In this document: piece after piece, positions 1-10,747 of the stretch | Layout: every line of letters starts with the position of its first letter | How positions within the stretch are numbered: position 1 is the first letter of the stretch | NCBI RefSeq assembly: GCF_003952465.1 | Contig: NZ_CP034448.1 | Location: 1,054,001-1,118,000, forward strand | Direction of reading: 5' to 3' | Length of the DNA stretch: 64,000 nt | From: Mesorhizobium sp. M1B.F.Ca.ET.045.04.1.1 | Lineage (GTDB): Bacteria > Pseudomonadota > Alphaproteobacteria > Rhizobiales > Rhizobiaceae | The notes under the pieces: generated by a model | What the model was told of the DNA's origin: nothing | The model's database searches: none | What the model saw: only the letters and a program-made list of their open reading frames with translations | Program-made: the position numbers and the translations under genes

Positions 1-2
1 TC

Positions 3-1094
3 GTGTTGTCGCTCGGGCTCGGCCTGACGCTGCTGGCGACGCTGGCGCTGATCGACGGCAATCTCAGGCGCCAGATATCCGGCAGCCTGCCGGAGCGGGC
101 GCCGAATTTCTTCTTCGTCGACATCCAGAGCAGCGATGTCGACGCCTTCGCCGCCCTGGTCGGGAAAGAGGCGCCTCGGGGAGCGCTGGTCAAGGTGCCG
201 ATGCTGCGCGGCCGGATCATGGCGCTCAACGGCGTCGGCGTCGACAAGGTGAAGATACCCGCCGACGGCGCCTGGGTGCTGCGCGGCGACCGCGGCCTGA
301 CCTATGACGCCAAGCAGCCGGAGAACGCGACGCTGACCGAGGGCACATGGTGGCCGCAGGATTATGCCGGCGAGCCGCTGGTGTCGTTCTCGGCCGAGGA
401 AGGCAAGGCGATCGGGCTGAAGCTCGGCGACACCGTCACCGTCAACGTGCTCGGCCGCAATGTGACGGCAAGGATCGCCAATTTCCGCCAGGTCGAGTGG
501 GAAACCATGGGCATCAACTTCGTCATGGTGTTCTCGCCCAACACTTTTGCGGGCGCGCCGCATGGCTGGCTGGCGACGCTGACCGACAGGGGAGCCACCA
601 CGGCCGACGACGCACGGCTGCTCAACGCGGTCACCCGCGCCTTTCCGGCGGTGACGACGGTCAGGGTCAAGGACGCGCTCGACATCGTCAACCGGCTGGT
701 CGCCCAGCTGGGCACGGCGATCCGCGCCGCCGCGGGCGTGGCGCTGATCGCCTCGGTGCTGGTGCTCTCCGGCGCTTTGGCCGCCGGCAACCGGGCCCGC
801 ATCCACGATGCGGTGGTGCTGAAGACGCTCGGCGCGACTCGGAAAACGCTGATCGCCGCCTTCTCGGTGGAATATGTGCTGATCGGCCTTGCGACAGCGC
901 TGTTCGCGCTTGCCGCGGGCGGCATCGCGGCATGGTTCGTCGTCGCCCATATCATGACGCTGCCGTCGCACTTCATGCCGCAAGTGGCGGTCGTGACGAT
1001 CCTCGTGTCGCTGGCGGTCACCGTCGGCATCGGCCTTGCCGGCACGTGGCGGGTGCTCGGCCACAAGGCGGCGCCGGTGCTGCGCAACCTTTGA
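3..1094 (+). CDS. FtsX-like ABC transporter permease, C-terminal part (cut by window edge)
   Basis: This is the last 363 residues of an ABC exporter permease of the FtsX/MacB type; the reading frame is open to the first base, so the true start lies upstream. The visible part opens in a hydrophobic helix, continues with a large extracytoplasmic domain, and ends in three predicted membrane helices near residues 235-260, 285-310 and 330-350, which is the usual FtsX C-terminal layout. The family includes YbbP-like permeases that pair with an ATPase and often with a lysophospholipase or arylesterase. No partner is visible, because the gene is cut here and the next gene is unrelated. Subfamily is uncertain. 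Confidence 0.8.
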   Translation: MLSLGLGLTLLATLALIDGNLRRQISGSLPERAPNFFFVDIQSSDVDAFAALVGKEAPRGALVKVPMLRGRIMALNGVGVDKVKIPADGAWVLRGDRGLTYDAKQPENATLTEGTWWPQDYAGEPLVSFSAEEGKAIGLKLGDTVTVNVLGRNVTARIANFRQVEWETMGINFVMVFSPNTFAGAPHGWLATLTDRGATTADDARLLNAVTRAFPAVTTVRVKDALDIVNRLVAQLGTAIRAAAGVALIASVLVLSGALAAGNRARIHDAVVLKTLGATRKTLIAAFSVEYVLIGLATALFALAAGGIAAWFVVAHIMTLPSHFMPQVAVVTILVSLAVTVGIGLAGTWRVLGHKAAPVLRNL

Positions 1095-1324
1095 TCCGGC
1101 GAGCGACGGAGCAGGCTCGACCTCGTTAAATCTTTGTAAGAATGCCGGCCGAAACGGCCAAAAACCGGCCTTTTGCCTTCTCACGAAGCGTTACGCCCCG
1201 TTACCGTCTTGTCCTTAACGTCAAGAACCATCATATTTCTGCGCAGGCATGCTGGAGTCCCGCCAGCGGCGCCTGGCTAAAGTGGCCTGTCACCGGACGG
1301 GGCAGAAGCAACAGAGGATTTCCA

Positions 1325-2065
1325 ATGGCTGATCCCATTCGCAATTACCAGACGTCCGCCGCCCCCGGCGCGCGCGTCGATATCGATCAGGGCCTGCGGG
1401 CCTATATGATCAAAGTCTACAACCTGATGGGGCTTGGCCTGCTCATCACCGGCCTTGCCGCCTGGGGCGCGTTCCAACTCGCCGTCACCGGCGATGGCCA
1501 GCTGACCGCCTTCGGCCAGCTCATCTATGCAAGCGCATTCCGCTGGGTCGTCATCCTGGCGCCGCTGGCTGCGGTGATGTTCCTGTCGTTCAGGATCCAG
1601 TCGATGAGCGTGGCTGCGGCGCAGACCACGTTCTGGGTCTATGCCGGCCTTGTCGGCCTGTCGCTGTCGACGATCTTCCTCGTCTACACCGGCACCAGCA
1701 TCACCCAGACATTCTTCGCCACCGCCGCCGCCTTCGGCGCGCTGTCGCTCTACGGCTATACGACCAGGCGCGACCTGACCGCGTTCGGCTCGTTCCTGAT
1801 CATGGGCGTGATCGGCCTGCTGATTGCGATGCTGATCAACATCTTCCTGCAGTCGTCGGCGCTCGCTTTCGCCATCTCGGCGATCGGCGTGCTGGTGTTC
1901 GCGGGCCTGACCGCCTACGACACGCAGAAGATCAAGGAGATGTATTTCGAGGGTGACGTCGCGGACGTTGCCGGCCGCAAGGCGATCATGGGCGCGTTGA
2001 GGCTTTATCTCGACTTCATCAACCTGTTCATGTTCCTGCTGCAGTTCATGGGCGATCGCCGCTAA
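1325..2065 (+). CDS. Bax inhibitor-1/YccA family membrane protein
   Basis: A 246-residue integral membrane protein with about seven hydrophobic helices and a short polar N-terminus, the size and layout of the BI-1 (UPF0005) family. Bacterial members such as YccA and YbhL are inner-membrane proteins; YccA modulates FtsH proteolysis and others resemble calcium-leak channels. The start is the ATG preceded by an AGAGGA motif; an in-frame upstream extension has no hydrophobic or conserved character. The gene stands alone, with about 230 bp of non-coding sequence before it and a strong hairpin terminator about 75 bp after it. The family is clear; the substrate or partner is not. Confidence 0.88.
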   Translation: MADPIRNYQTSAAPGARVDIDQGLRAYMIKVYNLMGLGLLITGLAAWGAFQLAVTGDGQLTAFGQLIYASAFRWVVILAPLAAVMFLSFRIQSMSVAAAQTTFWVYAGLVGLSLSTIFLVYTGTSITQTFFATAAAFGALSLYGYTTRRDLTAFGSFLIMGVIGLLIAMLINIFLQSSALAFAISAIGVLVFAGLTAYDTQKIKEMYFEGDVADVAGRKAIMGALRLYLDFINLFMFLLQFMGDRR

Positions 2066-2073
2066 AGGCTCCT

Positions 2074-2122
2074 ACGCAATTCCGGACGGAAAACCGTTAA
2101 GCACTTTTCCTGGAATTGCCTT
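2074..2122 (+). repeat. Dispersed short repeat, family D, copy 1
   Basis: A short element with inverted ends GCAATTCC / GGAATTGC and a core containing CCGGACGGAA and CACTTTTCCTGG. A second copy lies at 16669-16739 with a slightly longer centre. It directly follows the Bax-inhibitor gene. Function unknown. Confidence 0.6.
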
Positions 2123-2140
2123 GCTGGACCATAGATTTCG

Positions 2141-2174
2141 GAAAGGGCGGCCCAACGGCCGCCCTTTCCTTTTG
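2141..2174 (+). terminator. Intrinsic terminator after the Bax-inhibitor gene
   Basis: An 11-bp perfect GC-rich stem (AAAGGGCGGCC with GGCCGCCCTTT, four-base loop CAAC) followed by a short T-rich stretch. It lies about 75 bp after the stop codon of the upstream gene and before the next start. Confidence 0.8.
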
Positions 2175-2221
2175 CGCGTTCCTCTGCTGTTATTGAGGCA
2201 GGAAAACCAACTGCACAAATT

Positions 2222-2794
2222 ATGAGCAATATCGCAATCAGAGTGGCCAGCGCAGCCGACCTCGACCGAATCACCGAAATCTATTCCGACGCGGTCAGGC
2301 ACGGCACCGCGAGCTACGAGCTGGAACCGCCCAGCCGCGCCGAAATGGGCAATCGATACGACGGTTTAGCGGCCGGCAGCTTTCCCTATCTCGTGGCCGA
2401 AAAGGACGGCATCGTACTGGGTTATGCCTACGCCGGACCGTTCCGGCCGCGCCCCGCCTATCGATTCGTCGTCGAGGATTCGGTCTATGTCGCGCCCGAG
2501 GCCAAAGGCCAGGGCGTGGGCTTCCTGCTGATGCAGGCGCTGATCGATTCGGCACGTAAGGCAGGCTTCCGCCAGATCATCGCGGTGATCGGCGACGGCC
2601 ACGCGGACAGCGCCTCGGTGCGGCTGCACGAGAAGCTCGGCTTCCGCCATTCCGGGCGCCTGGAAGGGTCGGGCTACAAGCATGGGCGCTGGCTGGACAC
2701 GGTGTTCATGCAGCTGACGCTCAATGGCGGCGCGGAGCTGCCGCCCGATCCGGATTCGCTGCCGGAGCGGAGGTTCAGGCTTGGAGGGAAATGA
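2222..2794 (+). CDS. GNAT N-acetyltransferase, phosphinothricin acetyltransferase-like
   Basis: A 190-residue GNAT-fold protein. The acetyl-CoA pyrophosphate-binding motif (KGQGVG, residues 95-100) and the following helix match the PAT/Bar-like subfamily, as do the N-terminal ITEIYSDAVRHGTASYE segment and the C-terminal LHEKLGFRHSGRL segment. Such enzymes acetylate amino groups of small molecules; relatives act on phosphinothricin, methionine sulfoximine or methionine sulfone, but the substrate cannot be read from sequence. The start follows a purine-rich GAGGCAGG. It is a single gene, convergent with the DUF2794 gene across a long palindrome. Confidence 0.88.
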   Translation: MSNIAIRVASAADLDRITEIYSDAVRHGTASYELEPPSRAEMGNRYDGLAAGSFPYLVAEKDGIVLGYAYAGPFRPRPAYRFVVEDSVYVAPEAKGQGVGFLLMQALIDSARKAGFRQIIAVIGDGHADSASVRLHEKLGFRHSGRLEGSGYKHGRWLDTVFMQLTLNGGAELPPDPDSLPERRFRLGGK

Positions 2795-2806
2795 GGAAAT
2801 GGGAAA

Positions 2807-2915
2807 GGGGAATTGAGGAACTGAAGAATTGAAGAACTGAGGAAAAATGATTTTATATCAGGCGTTTAGCGCCTCTTTTCCTCAGTTCTTCAATTCTTCA
2901 ATTCCTCAATTCCCC
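2807..2915. terminator. Long near-perfect palindrome between convergent genes (family F)
   Basis: Two 40-nt arms (2807-2846 and about 2876-2915) are reverse complements with one mismatch. The arms are built from short reiterated words (GAATTGA, GAACTGA). A small GC-rich hairpin (AGGCG/CGCCT) occupies the 30-nt centre. It sits exactly between two convergent genes, so it probably acts as a bidirectional terminator. Similar palindromes made of simple words occur at 5075-5138, 31243-31324 and 54332-54423. Confidence 0.75.
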
Positions 2916-2916
2916 T

Positions 2917-3303
2917 TCACGCCTCGACCAGCTTCAGCTTGGGATCGAATACGCCGAGCACGCGGCCGAGTTCCTGGCCGCGCTTGAGGATGCGCCCACC
3001 GGCGGCGATGACCGCGAAGGCGCCCTGCCGGCGCGCCAGCTTCGGGTCCTTGACGATCTGGAACAGCGGCACCTCGCTGGCCCGGCGGAAGACAGAAAAG
3101 ACAGCGCGATCAGTAAGATGATCGATCGCATAATCGCGCCATTCATTGGCCGCCACCATGCGCCCGTAAAGCCTCAGGATCTGGTCGAGCTCTCGCCGGT
3201 CGAAGCGCACCGGCTGGTCGAGGCGTGCGCTGCGCGCCTCATGCAGCGGGATCAATATTCCGGATGCTTCCCCATCCTCCGCCCCGCTGCTGTGATCAGT
3301 CAT
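2917..3303 (-). CDS. DUF2794 family protein
   Basis: A 128-residue cytoplasmic protein matching the DUF2794 family, which is restricted to alphaproteobacteria. Recognisable features are the segment RFDRRELDQILRLYGRMV followed by WRDYAID and the C-terminal LGVFDPKLKLVEA. The ATG at 3303 is preferred to an upstream one nine codons earlier because it has a GAAGGA ribosome binding site at good spacing. No catalytic motif is visible and the molecular role is unknown. It reads convergently with the GNAT gene. Confidence 0.82.
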   Translation of the reverse strand: MTDHSSGAEDGEASGILIPLHEARSARLDQPVRFDRRELDQILRLYGRMVAANEWRDYAIDHLTDRAVFSVFRRASEVPLFQIVKDPKLARRQGAFAVIAAGGRILKRGQELGRVLGVFDPKLKLVEA

Positions 3304-3641
3304 GCCGCGATCCTTCGATTGAATCTGCACCGGCCAAGGTTCGCGCTTTCGCGGCCGAATTGCAAGGGCCGGCTAACCAAGCGGGGCCTGCGCGGTTTCC
3401 GAAAGGTCCAGTCACGTTTGCAAAACGCGTGTTGGAATTGGTGATGCTCTGCCACATTCTCGCCATAAATTATCCGCGCTCATGCCCCAATGTCCGACGA
3501 GTTTACCCGCGTTGCCTGAGACGGTTCGGTCCGGCACCGGCTCGTAAACCCCAAGCCCCCCGCCCACGGGTCAGCGTCGGATCGAACCAACCTCGGTTTT
3601 TCCTTGGAAAAATCAGGTGCGACGATCCCAAAACCTGAATG
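3304..3641. other. Unassigned 340-bp region upstream of DUF2794; possible small RNA gene
   Basis: No convincing open frame. The stretch from about 3430 to 3641 contains several short self-complementary segments (for example AACCTCGG near a T-run, and CAGGT/ACCTG) and ends directly at a strong plus-strand terminator, although no plus-strand gene precedes that terminator. This would fit a small non-coding RNA or the 3' end of an unrecognised transcript. I do not recognise it as 4.5S RNA, 6S RNA, tmRNA or RNase P RNA. Confidence 0.25.
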
Positions 3642-3676
3642 ACCGGCGTCAGAAGCAAGCTGACGCCGGTTTTTTA
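3642..3676 (+). terminator. Strong intrinsic terminator with no assigned gene upstream
   Basis: A 10-bp stem (ACCGGCGTCA / TGACGCCGGT) with a 9-nt loop is followed immediately by six or more T residues. It points in the plus direction but follows only non-coding sequence. Confidence 0.75.
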
Positions 3677-3764
3677 TTGGCGCGGAGCTGCCTGACAGGT
3701 GCGGTGGCTCGCTCAGACGGGTCGTTCGATGTCATAGCGGGGGCGGCAAATGTCGTCTGTAAGC

Positions 3765-3941
3765 GCTGCCCCTCATTGCCCTGCCGGGCATTTCTCCCCG
3801 TATAGTGACGGGGAGAAAGACGCCGTCATCGATGATTTCGCCGACCGCAGGCATTGCAGGATAAGCGTCAGCGTTGCGGCCGTCTCCCTTCTCCCCGTCA
3901 CTATACGGGGAGAAGGTGCCGGCAGGCGGATGAGGGGCAGC
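3765..3941. repeat. Palindromic intergenic element, family A, copy 1
   Basis: Ends are GCTGCCCCTCAT and ATGAGGGGCAGC. Inside each end is the hairpin CTCCCCGTATAGTGACGGGGAG, and the centre is a unique spacer. Other copies are at 59371-59550 and, inside the ftsY coding sequence, at 18595-18724. Confidence 0.85.
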
Positions 3942-4010
3942 ACGAAGTTCCGATATGTAAGCGCTGAGGTGCAGCTGCTTATAAAACGGCGGCACCGGCT
4001 TGGTCAGCTG

Positions 4011-4790
4011 TCACGGCTTGCGAATAAAGGCGGCGCCGAGGATCGGACCGGGCATGCCGTCCTTGCCGACGGACTGCAGCAGCACCGCGCAGCCGCCCTT
4101 CTTGGCGATCTCGCTCATCGGCAATTCGTAGCGCTGCGCCTTGCCGTGCCACATGCCGGCGGTCTGGATGTCGGAGACGGCGTTCCAATAGGTCAAGCTG
4201 CGGCCGCTGTTCTCGCCCTGGCCGATCTTGACCATCTGCGGCGGATCGAAATAGACGATCACCACATGGGCGTCGCTCGGGCCGTTGCCGGCGTCGCCAG
4301 CGTCGATCATGACGCGGTCGCTGGTGCGGCTCACCTTGATGCCGACCCGCATGCCCTCGCCGACCCTGTCCATCCGGGCCAGCGCGCCGTCGACGTCCCT
4401 GCGGCTGGCGCCATTGACATGGCTGCGGCCATTGATGACCGCCTGCGGCGTGTACACGGAGCGGCTGCCGAAGGCGCGCATATAGTCATACTGCCGGTCG
4501 GTGTTTTCCTTGTTGCTCAGCGTGTCCTGCCAGCCCAGATAGTCCCAGTAATTGACGTGGTAGGCGAGCGCGACGACGTTTTCCTTGGCGGCCAGCTCGG
4601 CGAAGAATTCATCGGCCGGCGGGCAGGAACTGCAGCCCTGGCTGGTGAAAAGCTCGACCACGCCCAAGGGCTTGTCGGTTTGGGGCTTGTCGGCCTGCGG
4701 CTTCTCGGGCTCGCTTGCCAGCGAAGCGCCGGCAAACGTCGAAACGGCCAGCGCAAATGCCGCAAGCCGCAATGGTCCTCGAGATGCCAT
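4011..4790 (-). CDS. Secreted DUF1223 (thioredoxin-fold) protein
   Basis: A 259-residue protein with a signal peptide (hydrophobic residues 8-25, likely cleavage after ASLAS). It continues with the DUF1223 hallmark VVELFTSQGCSSCPPAD at residues 44-60, where Cys53 and Cys56 form a CxxC motif. The family has a thioredoxin-like fold and occurs in alphaproteobacteria and plants; activity is not established, but periplasmic redox work is a reasonable inference. It is transcribed alone, away from acnA, with a family A repeat after its 3' end. Confidence 0.85.
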   Translation of the reverse strand: MASRGPLRLAAFALAVSTFAGASLASEPEKPQADKPQTDKPLGVVELFTSQGCSSCPPADEFFAELAAKENVVALAYHVNYWDYLGWQDTLSNKENTDRQYDYMRAFGSRSVYTPQAVINGRSHVNGASRRDVDGALARMDRVGEGMRVGIKVSRTSDRVMIDAGDAGNGPSDAHVVIVYFDPPQMVKIGQGENSGRSLTYWNAVSDIQTAGMWHGKAQRYELPMSEIAKKGGCAVLLQSVGKDGMPGPILGAAFIRKP

Positions 4791-5141
4791 GACTGTTCCA
4801 ATTCCCGCCGGTGACGCCGGCCTTGTTCTGATTGCTAAAATATGTGGCAGAACGGACAGTCAACGGGAAGTCACGTTGCGGTGAAATTTTCGTCGCGACC
4901 GCAGGTAAGGCGACGGCAGGAGAGGCCACTGCATTTTTCGAGGCGGTTCGATTTCGAAACCGCATCACCACCGTGTGGTAAACTCTCCTGATGCCGGCCG
5001 ATCTCTATTGCGAGCCAACCGGATCAGGACTTCAGGCGGGCCGGCTAATGCTTGGCGGGCGGTGGTTTGATTAGCCAGTAGGCAGTAGGCAGTAGGGGGT
5101 CTTTCCCTACTGCCTAAGCCCTACCGCCTACTGCCTCGCTG
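4791..5141. other. Intergenic region between DUF1223 and acnA
   Basis: It carries the probable promoter of the DUF1223 gene near 4795-4900 and a simple-word palindrome at its right end. No gene is supported in it. Confidence 0.4.
5075..5138. terminator. Simple-word palindrome (family F) after acnA
   Basis: The left arm is reiterated CAGTAGG units and the right arm CCTACTGCC units, imperfectly complementary around CTTT. It starts a few bases past the acnA stop codon and probably terminates acnA. Confidence 0.6.
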
Positions 5142-7778
<2,637 letters not shown>

Positions 7779-7854
7779 GCCACCCGCGCAGTGCGCGGAT
7801 CAGGGCCTGCGGCCCGGCATTTCAGGAAACTTGTCGAGGGCGTCACCGTTGCGC

Positions 7855-8358
7855 TCATGATTGGCGAGCCGTGGCGACACGCGGGGCGGAAGGGCGGCCA
7901 TCGGCTGTAGCGCTCCGTGCGCTTCGAGCGACTGCGGCGAGGCCGGGTGGACCGTCGGACGGAGTGGTCGATGACGAGGTCGACCGGCACCAGCGGATTG
8001 ATCTTTCCGGGTCGCCGCCGAGCGCCTTGATGCCATCGCGCATGGCTGCGAGATCGACCACGGCCGGCACGCCGGTGAAATCCTGCATCAGCACGCGGGC
8101 CGGCCGATAGGCGATCTCGACGCCGGCGGTGCCCTTATCGCTCAGCCAGGCGGCGACCGCCTGGATGCTATCCTTGGTGACGGAGCGGCCGTCTTCATTA
8201 CGAAGCAGGTTCTCCAGCAGCACCTTCATCGAATAGGGCAGTTGGGCGATACCGGTGAGGCCGTTCTTCTCGGCCTCGGCGAGGTCGAAATAGACATAGT
8301 CCACGCCACCCGCGGTCAGGGTGCGGCGGCATTTGAAACTGTCGAGGGATTTTGACAC
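7855..8358 (-). pseudogene. acnA: acnA 5' fragment: true N-terminus followed by a duplicated, frameshifted copy
   Basis: The frame starts at GTG 8358 with the authentic aconitase N-terminus and follows the acnA sequence for about 117 codons. It then loses frame at the single-base deletion near 8006 and runs into unrelated residues. Only the first 44 bases (8315-8358) are unique; the rest duplicates 7431-7788. It is best read as part of a misassembled acnA rather than as a separate gene. Confidence 0.85.
7958..8314. repeat. Direct repeat within acnA, copy 2
   Basis: A 357-nt copy of 7431-7788 with one base deleted. Its right boundary is the point where the authentic acnA N-terminal codons begin. 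Confidence 0.9.
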
Positions 8359-8642
8359 GTGCGATCCGTCCTTGTCTGTTCAGCCTGAAAGGGAACGGAC
8401 GCCGATGGCATGCAATCACGCGCAAAGGTGCGGGTACGGCCATTTCCGCTGTCCGCTCCCAAGCAACCCGAGCCGTTCAAGGCGGCGCGTGCGCTGGTTC
8501 GGCGCTAACTCTTCTCCCGCGCCGACCGCTGGCACGGATGAACCGCATATAGAGAATTTCCTGGAATAGTTCTAGACAGTCGAAAAGCAAATTTGTGCGA
8601 TGCGGCGGCGGCCGCGAAACGGTGCTTTCGGGACGGGCAAGG

Positions 8643-9251
8643 ATGCGGCTGATCGCCGAAAATCTGGGCGGCGAGCGCGGCGGCGAAACGGTCTTTTCCG
8701 GCATCGGCTTCGCGCTCGAAAAGGGTGAGGCGCTCGTCGTGACCGGGCCGAACGGCGCCGGCAAATCGACGCTTCTGAGAATCATCGCCGGCCTGCTGCC
8801 GGCGAGCGACGGAAAGGTAAAGATCGAGGGCGGCGGCGAAGCGTTTCCCTCGGTCACTTCAGCCTCGCATTATCTCGGCCATCTCAACGCGATGAAGACG
8901 GCGCTGAGCGTCGAGGAGAACCTGAGCTTCTGGCGCGCCTTCCAGGGCGAGCCGGCTTTGAGCGTGGAGGAGGCGCTGGAGACGGTCGGGCTGGGAGGAC
9001 TCGGACACCTGCCGTTCGGTTATCTTTCGACCGGGCAGAGGCGGCGGGCGTCGATCGCAAAATTACTGGTCAGCCGGCGGCCGATATGGCTGCTCGACGA
9101 GCCGACGGCGGGGTTGGACAAGGCGTCGGAGGGGCGGTTCGCGGGGTTGATGAGGGGGCATTTGGCGGATGGGGGGATTTTGGTGGCGGCGACGCATCTG
9201 CCGCTGGGGTTGGAGGGGGGAAAAGCGTTGAGGATGGGGGAGATCATTTGA
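8643..9251 (+). CDS. ccmA: Haem exporter ATP-binding protein CcmA
   Basis: A 202-residue ABC ATPase. Walker A is GPNGAGKST at residues 35-43, the signature is LSTGQRRR at 128-135 and Walker B is PIWLLDEP at 147-154. The short length and this signature are typical of CcmA, which works with CcmB to release haem-loaded CcmE during cytochrome c maturation. The ATG at 8643 is chosen because homologues start directly before the first beta strand; an upstream in-frame start adds a non-conserved arginine-rich stretch. It diverges from acnA and heads the ccm cluster. Confidence 0.92.
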   Translation: MRLIAENLGGERGGETVFSGIGFALEKGEALVVTGPNGAGKSTLLRIIAGLLPASDGKVKIEGGGEAFPSVTSASHYLGHLNAMKTALSVEENLSFWRAFQGEPALSVEEALETVGLGGLGHLPFGYLSTGQRRRASIAKLLVSRRPIWLLDEPTAGLDKASEGRFAGLMRGHLADGGILVAATHLPLGLEGGKALRMGEII

Positions 9252-9262
9252 TGTCGGCGCGA

Positions 9263-9422
9263 GGCGCCCCCCTCTGTCCTGCCGGACATCTCCCCCTCAA
9301 GGGGGAGATCGGCAGTTCGGGCGCTCCGCTAGCCTTGCTACCTTGGAGATTGGCGAAGGCCGGAATGACATCCAATCTCCCCCCTTGAGGGGGAGATGGC
9401 CGGCAGGCCAGAGGGGGGTGCC
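9263..9422. repeat. Palindromic element, family C, copy 1 (between ccmA and ccmB)
   Basis: Ends read GGCGCCCCCCTCTGTCCTGC and the approximate complement GCAGGCCAGAGGGGGGTGCC, each followed inward by a CTCCCCCTCAAGGGGGAG hairpin. Other copies are at 46696-46860 and 58525-58688. This one sits inside the ccm operon, 11 bp after ccmA and 21 bp before ccmB. Confidence 0.85.
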
Positions 9423-9443
9423 TGGGCGCGGGCATCTCAAATC

Positions 9444-10109
9444 ATGCTAGCCCTCTTCCTCCGCGACATCCGCCTTTCCATCCGCGCCGGCGGCGGCGCT
9501 TTGATCGGCGCGATCTTCTTCCTCGCCGTCATCGCCACCATTCCGTTCGGCGTCGGCCCCGACCTCAACCTTTTATCCCGCATCGGTCCGGCGATTCTCT
9601 GGATCGCCGCGCTGCTCGCCTGCCTGCTCGGGCTCGACCGGTTGTTCCAGGCCGACCGCGAGGACGGCTCGCTCGATCTGCTCGTGCTCAACAACGACCG
9701 CCACATGCTGGCGCTGACGGTGCTGACTAAATGCCTGGCGCACTGGATGGGCAGCGTGCTGCCGCTGGTGATCGCGGCGCCCTTGCTCGGCCTGTTCATG
9801 AACATGGAGCCGGTTGCGATCGGCGCCACGGCGCTGACGCTTCTCGTCGGCACGCCGGCCATCACCTTCATAGGAGCCGCAGGCGCGGCGGTAGCGGTTT
9901 CGCTGCCGCGCGGCGGGCTCTTGATCTCGGTGCTGGTGCTGCCGCTCACCATCCCGGTGCTGATCTTCGGCGTCTCGGCGAGCTACGGCGCGGTGGCCGA
10001 TCCGGCGCCGTTCCTGCAGCCATTCCTCATTGTTGCCGCGCTGACGCTGTTTCTTGCCGTGGTCGGGCCGCTGGCGGCCGCGCTGGCACTGCGTCACGGG
10101 ACGGATTGA
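9444..10109 (+). CDS. ccmB: Haem exporter permease CcmB
   Basis: A 221-residue integral membrane protein with six predicted helices, matching CcmB in length and in its opening LALFLRDIRLSIRAGG. It forms the membrane part of the CcmAB transporter. The ATG at 9444 is preferred because the in-frame extension upstream is translated repeat C sequence. The stop codon overlaps the ATG of the next gene (TGATG), the kind of coupling ccmB usually has with ccmC. Here the next gene is not ccmC. Confidence 0.92.
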   Translation: MLALFLRDIRLSIRAGGGALIGAIFFLAVIATIPFGVGPDLNLLSRIGPAILWIAALLACLLGLDRLFQADREDGSLDLLVLNNDRHMLALTVLTKCLAHWMGSVLPLVIAAPLLGLFMNMEPVAIGATALTLLVGTPAITFIGAAGAAVAVSLPRGGLLISVLVLPLTIPVLIFGVSASYGAVADPAPFLQPFLIVAALTLFLAVVGPLAAALALRHGTD

Positions 10110-10492
10110 TGTGGCCGCTAAGAATCGAGAACTCGATCTTCCTCCAAACCATCTATGGCCACTATCCGGATTTGTCTTCCGTCGAGATTACCTCGGCCAC
10201 GATGGGCCGCGACGGCCCAATCATGCACCTGTCCTTTATCTCGACGGTATTGCCTTACCGGCCGCCAGCCAAATGGGGAGCGTTCAATGCTGTGTCGTTC
10301 GGATTGGAATTCCTCGCGGTCGAGTCAATTAGTCTGCGTAAATTCGAGAGCCATGGGATGAGTTCGATCAGAATGTGGGATGATGCAGGCAAGATCCTGC
10401 TGACCTGTGAGGGCGCAGTGAGACTATCGCTAACATCCGAGTCGATGCGCGTCGGCAGCATCTCAGGGTTCTTGCAGACGCAGCCTTTGTGA
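10109..10492 (+). CDS. Imm50-like immunity family protein, in the position of ccmC
   Basis: A 127-residue soluble protein. Its opening (IENSIFLQTIYGHYPDL followed by SVEITS and RDGPIMHLSF) and the overall beta-rich pattern resemble the Imm50 family of polymorphic-toxin immunity proteins; I recognise this from the pattern and cannot align it here. Codon use is less GC-rich than in the neighbours (for example ATTAGTCTGCGTAAATTC), suggesting transfer. It starts within the ccmB stop codon and ends 81 bp before ccmD, exactly where ccmC (about 250 codons) is normally found. No toxin gene is adjacent. The Imm50 assignment is moderately confident; the presence of a non-ccm gene here is certain. Confidence 0.6.
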   Translation: MWPLRIENSIFLQTIYGHYPDLSSVEITSATMGRDGPIMHLSFISTVLPYRPPAKWGAFNAVSFGLEFLAVESISLRKFESHGMSSIRMWDDAGKILLTCEGAVRLSLTSESMRVGSISGFLQTQPL

Positions 10493-10573
10493 CCGCAAAT
10501 CTGCCGCACGCGTCGTTCATTGCGGCGGAAGACCGGCACGACTATTAGAATGCGATAAGTGATTGATCGAGAA

Positions 10574-10747
10574 ATGAGCGCACACGCCCTCTATGTCACC
10601 GCGGCCTATGCCATCACGGCGATCGTGCTGGCGGGGCTGATCGGCTGGATCCTGCTCGACCAGCGGGCGCGCAAGCGCGAGCTCGCCGCGCTCGAGGCCG
10701 CCGGCGTACGGCGCCGCTCGGACAAGGCCGGGACGACGAAGCCGTGA
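10574..10747 (+). CDS. ccmD: Haem exporter protein CcmD
   Basis: A 57-residue protein with one N-terminal membrane helix (about residues 5-25) followed by a basic segment RARKRELAALEAAG, the standard CcmD architecture. CcmD helps release holo-CcmE from the CcmABC complex. The start at 10574 gives the conserved SAHALYVTAAYA opening; the ATG five codons upstream adds only MIDRE. Its stop overlaps the GTG start of ccmG. Confidence 0.85.
   Translation: MSAHALYVTAAYAITAIVLAGLIGWILLDQRARKRELAALEAAGVRRRSDKAGTTKP

Noticed and set aside
7855..8358. A second, short aconitase-like gene
   Set aside because: All but 44 bases duplicate the neighbouring acnA, and the frame fails at a single-base deletion; it is part of a misassembled acnA.
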